Origin: Salinibacterium sp.
GTDB lineage: Bacteria > Actinomycetota > Actinomycetes > Actinomycetales > Microbacteriaceae
Length of the DNA: 64,000 bases
Direction of reading: 5' to 3'
Assembly (NCBI GenBank): GCA_019638845.1
Contig: JAHBSZ010000007.1
Coordinates: 1-64,000 of the forward strand
Shown: piece by piece, positions 25,098 to 33,352 of the stretch
Layout: each line of letters begins with the position of its first letter
Position numbering within the stretch: the first letter of the stretch is position 1
Made by a program: the position numbers and the translations under genes
Notes under the pieces: model-generated
Told to the model about the DNA's origin: nothing
The model's database searches: none
The model's input: only the letters and a program-made list of their open reading frames with translations

Positions 25098-26006
25098 CTA
25101 CGGGTTCGTTGACGTGTCAACCCGAGGCTGACGCCAGTCCGCCGACCTGTCGAGCGCGTGGCGGCACGCGACGATGCCGGGGCGCGCCACGCTCGCACGA
25201 CGCGCCGACGTGAAAACCGTGCGGCGGGGTGATCCCTCAAGTCGAAGCAGACGGATGCCCGGCTCACGTCCGCCCCACACGAGATCCGGTAGCAGGGCGA
25301 CGGCATGGCCGCTCTCAATGAGTCGGATGTGCGCCTGGAGGTCAGCGGTCTCGAAGCGGACATCCGGCTCGAACCCCGCCTGCCTGCAGAGTTGCTCCGC
25401 AAAATGCCGGGAGGCGGTGCCTCGCGGCTCCATAACCCAAGCGGAGTCGGCCGCATCTCGCAGCGCTGAGGCCGGGAAGGACACCCCGAGCCTGAGTTCG
25501 TCTTCAAGCAGCGGCACGCGATCCAGATCCGACTGAAGCGGTGCGGCATGACCGGGATACTGTTCCGCGACGACGAGATCGAACTCGCGGTTCCAGGTCT
25601 CGAACAAGGCGCTCTCCGGCTCGCGCTGCGTGACCTCCACGCGCAACTGTGGGTACTCCTCTCGCAGGATCGTCAGCGCCTGCGGGACAATCCCGAGTGC
25701 AGCCGACTGGAACACCGCGAGACGCACTGTTCCGGTGACCTCCGTGAGGGACTTGTCGAGCTCTGCCGCCATGAGCTCGAGCCGTTCGAGCAGGGCACTC
25801 GTGTGCTCGACGAGCACTTCCGCCTGCGGCGTGAGTCGAACTCGCCGCCCGGATTTCTCGAGCAAGGTGACACCCGCCTCCGCTTCCAATTGAGCGAGTT
25901 GCTGCGACACCGACGACGGGGTGTACGAGAGGGCGGCGGCAACGGCGGAGATCGTTCCTCGGAGGTGGAGTTCGTGCAGCAACCGCAGACGTTTCACGTC
26001 GAGCAT
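25098..26006 (-). CDS. LysR family transcriptional regulator
   Basis: The 302-residue regulator has an N-terminal winged helix-turn-helix (RLLHELHLRGTISAVAAALSYTPSSVSQQLAQLEAEAGVTLLEK, residues 5-50) and a periplasmic-binding-like effector domain. The ISAVAAALSYTPSSVSQQL form is the branch common in actinobacteria. It is divergent from putA with 93 nt between starts, so control of proline catabolism is a reasonable inference, although Lrp-type or PutA-intrinsic control is commoner elsewhere. ATG at 26006 begins at the conserved HTH; an ATG at 26021 would add five residues. Its 3' end carries the marR promoter and operator. Confidence 0.84.
   Translation of the reverse strand: MLDVKRLRLLHELHLRGTISAVAAALSYTPSSVSQQLAQLEAEAGVTLLEKSGRRVRLTPQAEVLVEHTSALLERLELMAAELDKSLTEVTGTVRLAVFQSAALGIVPQALTILREEYPQLRVEVTQREPESALFETWNREFDLVVAEQYPGHAAPLQSDLDRVPLLEDELRLGVSFPASALRDAADSAWVMEPRGTASRHFAEQLCRQAGFEPDVRFETADLQAHIRLIESGHAVALLPDLVWGGREPGIRLLRLEGSPRRTVFTSARRASVARPGIVACRHALDRSADWRQPRVDTSTNP
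25108..25121. promoter_or_regulatory. Probable MarR operator
   Basis: Perfect dyad GTTGAC-GT-GTCAAC. Size and symmetry fit MarR-family operators. It sits 20 nt before the marR start codon and inside the last codons of the upstream lysR-type gene, overlapping a TTGACA on the minus strand. Confidence 0.6.
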
Positions 26007-26099
26007 CGGGCATCCATTCACGTAGTTTTGCTTACCAATACTCGGTCATAAGCATCGCTTTTGCTAAACGTACAGTTGAGGCACTCTATTCTCGTGAAG

Positions 26100-29000
26100 A
26101 TGACGTCTAGCCCAGCAGAACTCGCCGACGAGACAGTGGCCACCGTGCGCAGATGGCTTGACGAATCCGCCGACGTGAAGGCAGATTCCAGCGCGGCGCG
26201 GCTCGCCGGAGTGCTCAAGGATCCGAGGGGCCTCGAGTTTACGATCGGCTTCGTTGACAAGGTCGTGCGCCCGGAAGATCTCCGCATCGCTGGACGAAAC
26301 CTGGAGCGTCTCACCCACCTGGTTCCCGCGTTTCTGCCGTGGTACTTGCGCATTGCGATCGTTATCGGGGGTGGCTTCGCGACGATCTTTCCGTGGCCAA
26401 TAGTGCCGATCGCGCGCGGCGTCCTGCGTCGCATGGTGGGGCACCTGGTGATCGATGCGAGCCCCAAGAAGCTCGACAAGTCGCTGGTGAAACTCAGGCA
26501 GGGAGGCGTTCGGCTCAACCTGAACCTTCTCGGCGAAGCGGTGCTGGGCGACGATGAAGCCAACAGTCGACTCGAGGGAACGCGTGAACTTCTCGCGCGG
26601 GACGACGTGGACTACGTCTCCATCAAGGTGTCGTCGGTGGCTGCTCAACTCTCGATGTGGGCGTTCGACGACATGGTCGAGCGGGTGGTGGATCGGCTCA
26701 CTCCGCTATACGAGCTTGCCGCGGCATCCCCGGCTCCCAAGTTCATCAACCTCGACATGGAAGAGTTCCGCGACCTCGACTTGACTGTCGCGGTGTTCCA
26801 GCGAGTGCTCGAAAAGCCTCAATTACGAAACCTCGAGGCCGGCATCGTGCTGCAGGCATACCTGCCCGACGCGCTCGCGGCACTTCAGGGGCTCACCGCC
26901 TGGGCTACTGCGCGGCGCAGAGAGGGCGGCGCAGGAATCAAGGTGCGCGTCGTCAAAGGCGCGAACCTCGCGATGGAGCACGTCGACGCGATAGTGCATG
27001 ACTGGCCGCTCGCTACGTGGGGGACGAAGCAGCAGACCGACACGAACTACAAGCGGGTGCTCGACTGGGCCTTCACTCCCGAGCGCACTGACGCCGTACG
27101 CATCGGCGTTGCCGGGCACAACCTGTTCGACATCGCCTTCGCGTGGCTGCTAGCTAAACACCGCAAGGTGGAAAGCCGGGTCGAATTCGAGATGCTGTTG
27201 GGAATGGCCACCGGTCAGGCCGAAGCGGTGAAGAAAGACGTCGGTGCGCTCCTGTTGTATACGCCGGTCGTGCACCCGGGGGAGTTCGACTCGGCGATCA
27301 GCTACCTCATCCGCCGTCTCGAAGAGAATGCATCGAGCGAAAACTTCATGTCCGGGGTCTTCGAGCTTGCCACTGACCCCGCGATGTTCGAGCGGGAGGA
27401 AGAGCGCTTCCTCGCTTCGCTCGCAGATCTCGACGACACGGTGCCGTCGACGCACCGCACGCAGCACCGCAGCCACGAGAAATACGAGCGCTCGGAGGAA
27501 GCGTTCCACAACGAGTCCGACACCGATCCGGCAATTGCCGCAAACCGAGTGTGGGCGAACGGCATCCTTTCCCGTGCGGCGAACTCGACCGAAGGCCACG
27601 ACACCATCGGGGCCAATCATGTGAGCGACGAAGCAGCAGTTCTCCAGCGCATCCTCGACGGGTCCAGCGCTGGCGAAGCTTGGGGCGCGCGCCCCGCCGT
27701 CGAGCGCGCGCGCATCTTGCGGGATGCGGCCGACACGCTCGGCGCGTTTCGAGCCCGCCTCATCGAGGTGATGGCGAGCGAGACCGGCAAGACAATTGCC
27801 GAAGGTGACGTCGAAGTGAGCGAGGCGATCGACTTCGCGCGGTACTACGCCGAGCGCGCGCTCGAACTCGACGAAATCGAGAATGCGACGTGGGTCCCCT
27901 CCCGCTTGACAGTGGTTACCCCACCCTGGAACTTCCCGGTCGCGATTCCCGCTGGTTCCGTGCTCTCGGCGCTCGCCGCCGGAAGTGCCGTCATCATCAA
28001 GCCCGCGAAGCAGGCCCGCCGAAGTGGCGCGGTCATGGTCGAGGCCCTGTGGGAGGCCGGCGTTCCCCGCGAGGTGCTCTCTTTGGTCGCCCTCGACGAC
28101 AGCTCGCTGGGTCGAACCCTCGTGTCGCACCCGACAGTGGATCGGGTGATCCTCACCGGCGCATACGAAACCGCCCAGCTCTTCCGCTCGTGGCGCCCCG
28201 ACCTGCCCCTGCTCGCCGAGACGAGTGGCAAGAACGCGATCATCGTGACGCCGAGCGCCGACCTCGACCTCGCCGTGGGGGATGTCGTGCGTAGCGCGTT
28301 CGGCCATGCCGGGCAGAAGTGCTCAGCAACCTCTTTGGTGATCCTTGTCGGGTCGGTCGGCAAGAGCGAGCGGTTCCGTCGTCAACTCATCGACGCCACG
28401 AAGACGTTGCGGGTGGGCTACCCGCAGAACCCGCTCAGTCAGATGGGGCCCTTGGTCGAGCCTGCCGAGGGAAAGTTGCTGCGGGCGCTGACCACTCTTG
28501 AGGCCGGTCAGAGTTGGCTCGTGAGCCCTCGCGAGCTGGACGAGTCCGGCGCACTGTGGTCACCGGGCGTCCGAGACGGCGTAGAGGCCGGTAGCGAGTT
28601 CCACCTGACGGAATACTTCGGCCCGGTGCTCGGCATCATGACGGCCGCCACACTCGACGATGCGATCGCGTTACAGAATGCGGTTCCGTACGGGTTGACT
28701 GCGGGCATCCACTCTCTGGATGCCCTGGAGGTCGCCCACTGGATCGACACCGTCGAAGCGGGCAACCTCTACGTGAACCGCGGTACCACGGGGGCCGTGG
28801 TCCGTCGCCAGCCCTTCGGCGGCTGGAAGCGTTCAACGGTCGGCACCTCGGCCAAAGCGGGTGGGCCCAACTACCTCCTGACGCTCGGACGCTGGGAAGC
28901 AGTGGAACGCACCCCGCGCAATGACATCCGGCTGCCGGGAATTTCGGAGCGGGCCGCCTCCGTGATCAAGAAGGCGCAGCCTGCGCTCGACTTCCCGGAG

Positions 29001-29549
29001 TTCGATCGCGCCCGCCGAGGGGCGCAGAGCGATGAGCTCGCGTGGCAGGCCGAGTATGGCGTGAGCCGCGACATTTCAAACCTCGGTGTCGAGCGCAACG
29101 TGTTCCGCTATCTGCCGATCCCGGTCACAATCCGCCTGTCGGAGGGGGAGTCGCTGGGGCACCTCATCCGACTTCTCGCCGCCGCGAGCCGGGCGAGCGC
29201 ACCGGTGAACATCAGCTCGCCGATCCCGCTGCCGACCGCGCTCGTGCATGCGTTTGATGGCGCACTCGCGCCGGTGCCCGTGCGCGGAATAGTCATCGAA
29301 TCCGACGCTGCTTGGTTGCGTCGCGTCGCTGCTGGCGAACTGACCACGACTCGGGTGCGGCTCATCGGGGGTGACCCTCTCACCCTCGCAGAGACGCTTG
29401 AGGGCAGTGTTGATATTGCGGTGTGGTCTGGTCCTGTCACGACCGCGGGCCGCATCGAATTACTGCCGTTCTTGCGTGAACAAGCGGTGAGCATTACGGC
29501 GCACCGTTTCGGCAACCCCGACCCAGACATGACGGGGCTGCCGCTGTAG
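26100..29549 (+). CDS. putA: Bifunctional proline dehydrogenase / L-glutamate-gamma-semialdehyde dehydrogenase
   Basis: PutA oxidises L-proline to P5C with FAD and then glutamate semialdehyde to glutamate with NAD+. In the 1149 residues the PRODH barrel covers about 70-460 (VSIKVSSVAAQLS, GIVLQAYLPDAL, VRVVKGAN, and the FAD-binding region), and the aldehyde dehydrogenase domain about 510-980, with SETGKTIAEGD, TPPWNFPVAIPAGS and catalytic Cys741 in GHAGQKCSAT. A C-terminal region of about 160 residues completes the protein. There is no N-terminal ribbon-helix-helix, so it is not an autoregulatory PutA. ATG at 26100 follows TATTCT at 7 nt; GTG at 26094 is the alternative. The lysR-type gene is divergent. 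Confidence 0.92.
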   Translation: MTSSPAELADETVATVRRWLDESADVKADSSAARLAGVLKDPRGLEFTIGFVDKVVRPEDLRIAGRNLERLTHLVPAFLPWYLRIAIVIGGGFATIFPWPIVPIARGVLRRMVGHLVIDASPKKLDKSLVKLRQGGVRLNLNLLGEAVLGDDEANSRLEGTRELLARDDVDYVSIKVSSVAAQLSMWAFDDMVERVVDRLTPLYELAAASPAPKFINLDMEEFRDLDLTVAVFQRVLEKPQLRNLEAGIVLQAYLPDALAALQGLTAWATARRREGGAGIKVRVVKGANLAMEHVDAIVHDWPLATWGTKQQTDTNYKRVLDWAFTPERTDAVRIGVAGHNLFDIAFAWLLAKHRKVESRVEFEMLLGMATGQAEAVKKDVGALLLYTPVVHPGEFDSAISYLIRRLEENASSENFMSGVFELATDPAMFEREEERFLASLADLDDTVPSTHRTQHRSHEKYERSEEAFHNESDTDPAIAANRVWANGILSRAANSTEGHDTIGANHVSDEAAVLQRILDGSSAGEAWGARPAVERARILRDAADTLGAFRARLIEVMASETGKTIAEGDVEVSEAIDFARYYAERALELDEIENATWVPSRLTVVTPPWNFPVAIPAGSVLSALAAGSAVIIKPAKQARRSGAVMVEALWEAGVPREVLSLVALDDSSLGRTLVSHPTVDRVILTGAYETAQLFRSWRPDLPLLAETSGKNAIIVTPSADLDLAVGDVVRSAFGHAGQKCSATSLVILVGSVGKSERFRRQLIDATKTLRVGYPQNPLSQMGPLVEPAEGKLLRALTTLEAGQSWLVSPRELDESGALWSPGVRDGVEAGSEFHLTEYFGPVLGIMTAATLDDAIALQNAVPYGLTAGIHSLDALEVAHWIDTVEAGNLYVNRGTTGAVVRRQPFGGWKRSTVGTSAKAGGPNYLLTLGRWEAVERTPRNDIRLPGISERAASVIKKAQPALDFPEFDRARRGAQSDELAWQAEYGVSRDISNLGVERNVFRYLPIPVTIRLSEGESLGHLIRLLAAASRASAPVNISSPIPLPTALVHAFDGALAPVPVRGIVIESDAAWLRRVAAGELTTTRVRLIGGDPLTLAETLEGSVDIAVWSGPVTTAGRIELLPFLREQAVSITAHRFGNPDPDMTGLPL

Positions 29550-29558
29550 CGTGGACGG

Positions 29559-30374
29559 GTGATCCCTTCCCTCCTGCTCAACGACGGCAACTCGATCCCT
29601 CAGGTCGGCTTCGGCACCTGGCCGCTCACCGGCGAGGATGCCGCGGCCGCCGTGTCCGCAGCGCTCGAGGTCGGTTACCGCCATGTCGACACCGCGCGCA
29701 AGTACAACAACGAGGGCAGCGTTGGCGAGGGCATCCGGCGCTCTGGGGTCGACCGCGCCGACATCTACATCACTACCAAGCTGGACGGAGAGTTCCAGGG
29801 CGACGACCGAGCGATCGAGGGGTTGCGTGGATCACTCGAGCTTCTGGGCACCGACTACGTCGACCTGTTGCTCATCCATTGGCCGCTCCCGGGGCGGGGC
29901 GAGTTCGTTTCGACATGGCGCACGTTCGAACGGCTGCGGGCCGAGGGCCTCGCCCGTTCGATTGGCGTCTCAAACTTCACGCCCGCGCACCTCGATATCC
30001 TCCTCGCGGAAACGGACGTGGTCCCGGCGATAAACCAGATCCAACTTTCACCGGTAATCCAGCGTCGCGAACAGCGCGCATACAACGAAGCGCACGGCAT
30101 CGTCACCGAATCATGGAGCCCCATCATGGGTGTGCTCGACGAGGCGGTCGTCAAGGAAGTCGCGGAAAAGCACGGCCGCACTCCCGCGCAAGTGGTACTG
30201 CGCTGGCATGTTCAGAATGAGCTCGTCGTCATTCCAAAATCGGTCGACCCGAGTCGCATGGCCGAGAACCTCGACATTTTCGATTTCTCGCTGGACCCCG
30301 GGGACTTGGCCAAACTCGACACCCTCGATGGCGGACCCGATGCTGGCGTGGACTCTGACACCACCGGTCATTGA
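29559..30374 (+). CDS. Aldo/keto reductase
   Basis: The 271-residue (alpha/beta)8 oxidoreductase has the full AKR tetrad: Asp44 and Tyr49 (VDTARKYNNE), Lys74 (TTKL) and His107 (IHWP), plus the NADPH-binding IPKSVDPSRM near residue 230. It belongs to the 2,5-diketo-gluconate-reductase-like AKR5 branch; substrate unknown. GTG at 29559 is preceded by TAGCGT at exactly 6 nt (29547-29552), a box that includes the putA stop codon, so it may be transcribed both with putA and from its own leaderless promoter. Confidence 0.87.
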   Translation: MIPSLLLNDGNSIPQVGFGTWPLTGEDAAAAVSAALEVGYRHVDTARKYNNEGSVGEGIRRSGVDRADIYITTKLDGEFQGDDRAIEGLRGSLELLGTDYVDLLLIHWPLPGRGEFVSTWRTFERLRAEGLARSIGVSNFTPAHLDILLAETDVVPAINQIQLSPVIQRREQRAYNEAHGIVTESWSPIMGVLDEAVVKEVAEKHGRTPAQVVLRWHVQNELVVIPKSVDPSRMAENLDIFDFSLDPGDLAKLDTLDGGPDAGVDSDTTGH

Positions 30375-30398
30375 CGGTTGAGCGGCGGTCGGCTGGGA

Positions 30399-30752
30399 CT
30401 AGCCGTGCAGGGCGACGCGCACGTAGTCGAGTGCGGTCTCGGCGGGGATGCCCAGCTCACGGGCTCGCGCCGCATACTGGCTGGCCTCGAGCTGAAGCAT
30501 CGACACTGCGGTGTCTTCACGGGCACTCACCACCGTGCCGTTACGACCGCGCGTCTCGAGGAAGCCGTCCTGCTCGAGTAGGCGGTACACCCGCGCCGCC
30601 GTGTAGGGCGCGACCCCGAGCTCGGTCGCGAGCTGCCGTACCGGGGGCAGCTTGGTCCCCACGATAAGTTCGCCACTGGCGACCTGCTCGATGATCTGAG
30701 AACGGAGCTGCTCGTAGAGGGTGACCGTGGAGTCGTGGTCGATGGTGAACAT
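30399..30752 (-). CDS. GntR family regulator (YtrA-like)
   Basis: The 117-residue protein has the GntR winged helix (LYEQLRSQIIEQVASGELIVGTKLPPVRQLATELGVAPYTAARVYRLLEQDGFLETRGRNGTVV, residues 12-75) followed by only about 40 helical residues, the short C-terminus of the YtrA subfamily. Such regulators usually control adjacent transporters, but none is adjacent here. It starts 2 nt after the lrp-type gene stop, so both are one transcription unit. Confidence 0.85.
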   Translation of the reverse strand: MFTIDHDSTVTLYEQLRSQIIEQVASGELIVGTKLPPVRQLATELGVAPYTAARVYRLLEQDGFLETRGRNGTVVSAREDTAVSMLQLEASQYAARARELGIPAETALDYVRVALHG

Positions 30753-30754
30753 GA

Positions 30755-31192
30755 TCAGTCGTGTGTCCTATGGATGAGCCGCGAGAGCACAATCGCGCTC
30801 CGCGTGTGGTCGACGTTGGGGGCGAGCCGCACCTTCTCCAGAGCGACCTCAAGGGAGGCGATGTCGCGCGAGCGCATGTGCACAATCGCATCGGCCGAGC
30901 CGGTGACGGTTCCGGCGTCCACGACCTCCGGCACGCTGGAGAGAATGCGCTTGAGCTCGTCCGGTGCGACAGTGCCGCGGCAAAACAGTTCGACGTAGGC
31001 CTCGGTGGCGAGGCCATCCACGTTGGGGTCCACCTGAATCGTGAATCCTCGGATGACCCCGTCTGCCACAAGGCGGTCGACGCGGCGTTTGACGGCCGAC
31101 GCCGAAAGCCCGATGACGTCACCGATATCCCCGTACCCGGCCCGCGCATTGAGACGCAACAAGTCGATAATGCCGAAGTCGAGATTGTCCAT
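30755..31192 (-). CDS. Lrp/AsnC family transcriptional regulator
   Basis: The 145-residue protein has the AsnC-type N-terminal HTH (LDFGIIDLLRLNARAGYGDIGDVIGLSASAVKRRVDRLVADGVIRGF, residues 3-50) and a C-terminal RAM domain that binds amino acids. It diverges from the guanidine-modifying enzyme/rocD operon, whose control region contains a long dyad, so it probably senses arginine, ornithine or a related amino acid (inference). ATG at 31192 was preferred over upstream codons because the HTH begins there and TATGCT lies exactly 6 nt before it. Confidence 0.88.
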   Translation of the reverse strand: MDNLDFGIIDLLRLNARAGYGDIGDVIGLSASAVKRRVDRLVADGVIRGFTIQVDPNVDGLATEAYVELFCRGTVAPDELKRILSSVPEVVDAGTVTGSADAIVHMRSRDIASLEVALEKVRLAPNVDHTRSAIVLSRLIHRTHD

Positions 31193-31210
31193 CCCGAGAG
31201 CATATGGCGA

Positions 31211-31252
31211 AAACGTGTGCCAAGCCATGATTCTGCGCACGTTTGGTGCGCA
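31211..31252. promoter_or_regulatory. Probable Lrp/AsnC operator in a divergent control region
   Basis: A long dyad pairs AAACGTGTGC (31211-31220) with GCGCACGTTT (31235-31244; one mismatch), spacing 14. A second inverted pair TGCGCA (31234-31239 and 31247-31252) overlaps it. It lies between the divergent lrp-type gene and the arginine operon, where an autoregulated AsnC-type protein would bind. Confidence 0.55.
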
Positions 31253-31295
31253 CTGCGCTCTGCCAGAGCGGATAGATGCGTGAAACACTGGAACT

Positions 31296-32144
31296 ATGAC
31301 GATGACTGATAACTCGCCAGTGGTTCCCACGCGTGTCGCGACAACCCGTTCCGTGCTGATGTGTCGCCCGGAGCACTTCACCGTAAGCTACCGGATCAAT
31401 CCTTGGATGAACCCCGAGGCACCCACTGACACCTCGCTCGCCGTGCAGCAATGGGAGACGCTCTACGAGAAGTACCTCGAGCTCGGGTATGACGTGCACC
31501 TCATCGAGGGCGTTCCCGGTCTGCCAGACATGGTCTACGCGGCGAACGGCGGATACGTGCTCGATGGCATCGCGTACGGAGCGCTCTTCGAGTACCCCGA
31601 ACGGCAGGCGGAGGGCCCCGCGTACATGGAGTGGTTTGGTGCGCACGGATTCGACGTGCGCGAACCCACCGCGACCAACGAGGGCGAAGGCGACATGCTC
31701 CTCGTCGGCGACACGATCTACGCTGGCACCGGCTTCCGCACGGATGTCGCGAGCCACGATGAGCTCCGTGCGATCTACGGTCGCGAGGTTGTCACACTGC
31801 ACCTGACCGACCCGAGCTTCTACCACCTTGACACCGCCTTTGCCGTACTGGACTCTGACGGCGGTCCCGACAGCGTCGCCTACCTGCCGAAAGCGTTCAG
31901 CCCCGAGTCGCTCGCGATTCTCAAGGAGCGGTTCCCCGACGCGATCATCGTCAACGATGAGGACGCAGCCGTGCTTGGACTCAATAGTTTCAGCGACGGC
32001 CGGAACGTCGTCATTGCCGCTCGCGCCGTCGACTTCGAACGCCAACTCCGAGATCGCGGATTCGTGCCACACGGGCTTGACCTGTCTGAACTCCTGCTCG
32101 GAGGTGGCGGAGTGAAGTGCTGCACCCTGGAGCTCCGGCGGTGA
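31296..32144 (+). CDS. Guanidine-modifying enzyme: arginine dihydrolase or dimethylarginine dimethylaminohydrolase
   Basis: The 282-residue protein belongs to the guanidino-group-modifying superfamily (arginine deiminase, DDAH, arginine dihydrolase). Visible active-site residues are Asp78 (PDMVYAAN), Glu131 (GEGD), His177 (FYHLD) and nucleophile Cys275 (GGGVKC). It also has Asn35 in INPWM and Asn84; as I recall, the corresponding Asn22 and Asn71 of cyanobacterial ArgZ/AgrE mark arginine dihydrolase, and Asn35, Asn84 and Glu131 all lie 13 positions after ArgZ Asn22, Asn71 and Glu118. The next gene, overlapping by 4 nt, is ornithine aminotransferase, which uses the ornithine such an enzyme would make. 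A DDAH role (giving citrulline) cannot be excluded. Cytosolic. Confidence 0.78.
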   Translation: MTMTDNSPVVPTRVATTRSVLMCRPEHFTVSYRINPWMNPEAPTDTSLAVQQWETLYEKYLELGYDVHLIEGVPGLPDMVYAANGGYVLDGIAYGALFEYPERQAEGPAYMEWFGAHGFDVREPTATNEGEGDMLLVGDTIYAGTGFRTDVASHDELRAIYGREVVTLHLTDPSFYHLDTAFAVLDSDGGPDSVAYLPKAFSPESLAILKERFPDAIIVNDEDAAVLGLNSFSDGRNVVIAARAVDFERQLRDRGFVPHGLDLSELLLGGGGVKCCTLELRR

Positions 32145-33343
32145 GTAACGAGTTCCTCGCCCACAACTACCACCCGCTTGACGTCACGGTGGAGTCGGGC
32201 GAGGGCGCGTGGGTTACGGACGTTACCGGGCGGCGGTACCTGGACTGCCTGGCAGCGTACTCGGCGGTGAACTTCGGGCACGGGCATCCGGCTCTCGTCG
32301 CAGCGGCGAAAGAGCAGCTCGACCGCATCACGCTCACCAGCCGGGCCTTCCACAATGACAAGCTCGGGCCCTTCGCCGAGGCGCTCGCGCGGCTCGCAGG
32401 CAAAGACATGGTGCTCCCGATGAACACGGGCGCGGAAGCGGTGGAGTCCGCGATCAAGGTCGCACGCGCATGGGGGTATCGGGTCAAGGGCGTTCCCGCG
32501 GGACGCGCGACCATCGTCGTCGCGGACGGAAACTTCCACGGCCGCACCACGACGATCATCAGCTTCTCCAATGATGAGCAAGCCCGGGCCGACTTCGACC
32601 CGTTCACCCCGGGCTTCGTGAGTGTTCCCTATGGTGATGCTGCGGCCCTTGAGGCAGCGATCGATGGGACGACAGTCGCCGTGCTGCTCGAGCCGATCCA
32701 AGGCGAAGCCGGTGTCGTGGTACCCCCTGCCGAGTACCTTCCCGCGGTGCGCGAGATCACGACTCGCCACAATGTCCTTTTCATCGCGGATGAGATCCAA
32801 TCCGGCTTGGGACGAACCGGAGCGACCTTCCAGTGCGACAACGCGGGCGTAGTGCCCGACCTGTACTTGCTCGGCAAGGCGCTCGGGGGCGGAATAGTTC
32901 CCGTGAGCGCGGTGGTCGGCAACCGCGACATCCTCGGGGTGCTCCGACCGGGCGAACACGGCTCCACCTTTGGCGGCAATCCCCTCGCCTCCGCCCTCGG
33001 TCTCGCCGTGGTGGAGCTTCTCGCGGTGGGCGAAATGCAGGACCGAGCGAGGTTGCTCGGCGAACGGCTGCTCGCTCGCCTACGGATACTCGTCGGCCAT
33101 GGCATTGTCGCGGTGCGCGGCGCAGGTTTATGGGCGGGGATCGACATCGATCCCGCTCTCGGAACCGGTCGGCGGGTGTGTGAACTATTGGCGGAACGTG
33201 GTGTGCTCGCGAAGGACACTCACGGCTCTACGATTCGTCTCGCCCCGCCGATCGTCATCTCTCCAGAAGATCTCGATTGGGGCGTTGACCAACTCGAAGC
33301 TGTGTTGCTCGAGCTCGCCGTCGCGCAGACCGGGTACCGCTAG
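32141..33343 (+). CDS. rocD: Ornithine aminotransferase
   Basis: RocD transfers the delta-amino group of ornithine to 2-oxoglutarate, giving glutamate semialdehyde/P5C. The 400-residue PLP enzyme shows the class III aminotransferase pattern: NTGAEAVESAIKVAR (PLP phosphate site), NFHGRT, VLLEPIQGEAGV, LFIADEIQSGLGRTG and the PLP Lys246 in LLGKALGGG. The NYHPLDVTVESGEGAWVTDVTGRRYLD N-terminus is typical of OAT. GTG at 32141 overlaps the upstream stop (GTGA), proving tight coupling. The P5C formed can be oxidised by PutA encoded 3 kb away. Confidence 0.92.
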   Translation: MSNEFLAHNYHPLDVTVESGEGAWVTDVTGRRYLDCLAAYSAVNFGHGHPALVAAAKEQLDRITLTSRAFHNDKLGPFAEALARLAGKDMVLPMNTGAEAVESAIKVARAWGYRVKGVPAGRATIVVADGNFHGRTTTIISFSNDEQARADFDPFTPGFVSVPYGDAAALEAAIDGTTVAVLLEPIQGEAGVVVPPAEYLPAVREITTRHNVLFIADEIQSGLGRTGATFQCDNAGVVPDLYLLGKALGGGIVPVSAVVGNRDILGVLRPGEHGSTFGGNPLASALGLAVVELLAVGEMQDRARLLGERLLARLRILVGHGIVAVRGAGLWAGIDIDPALGTGRRVCELLAERGVLAKDTHGSTIRLAPPIVISPEDLDWGVDQLEAVLLELAVAQTGYR

Positions 33344-33352
33344 ATTCGAGGG

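Noticed and set aside
27150-28307. A 385-codon open frame antisense to putA
   Set aside because: No domain; putA motifs on the other strand are continuous through it.
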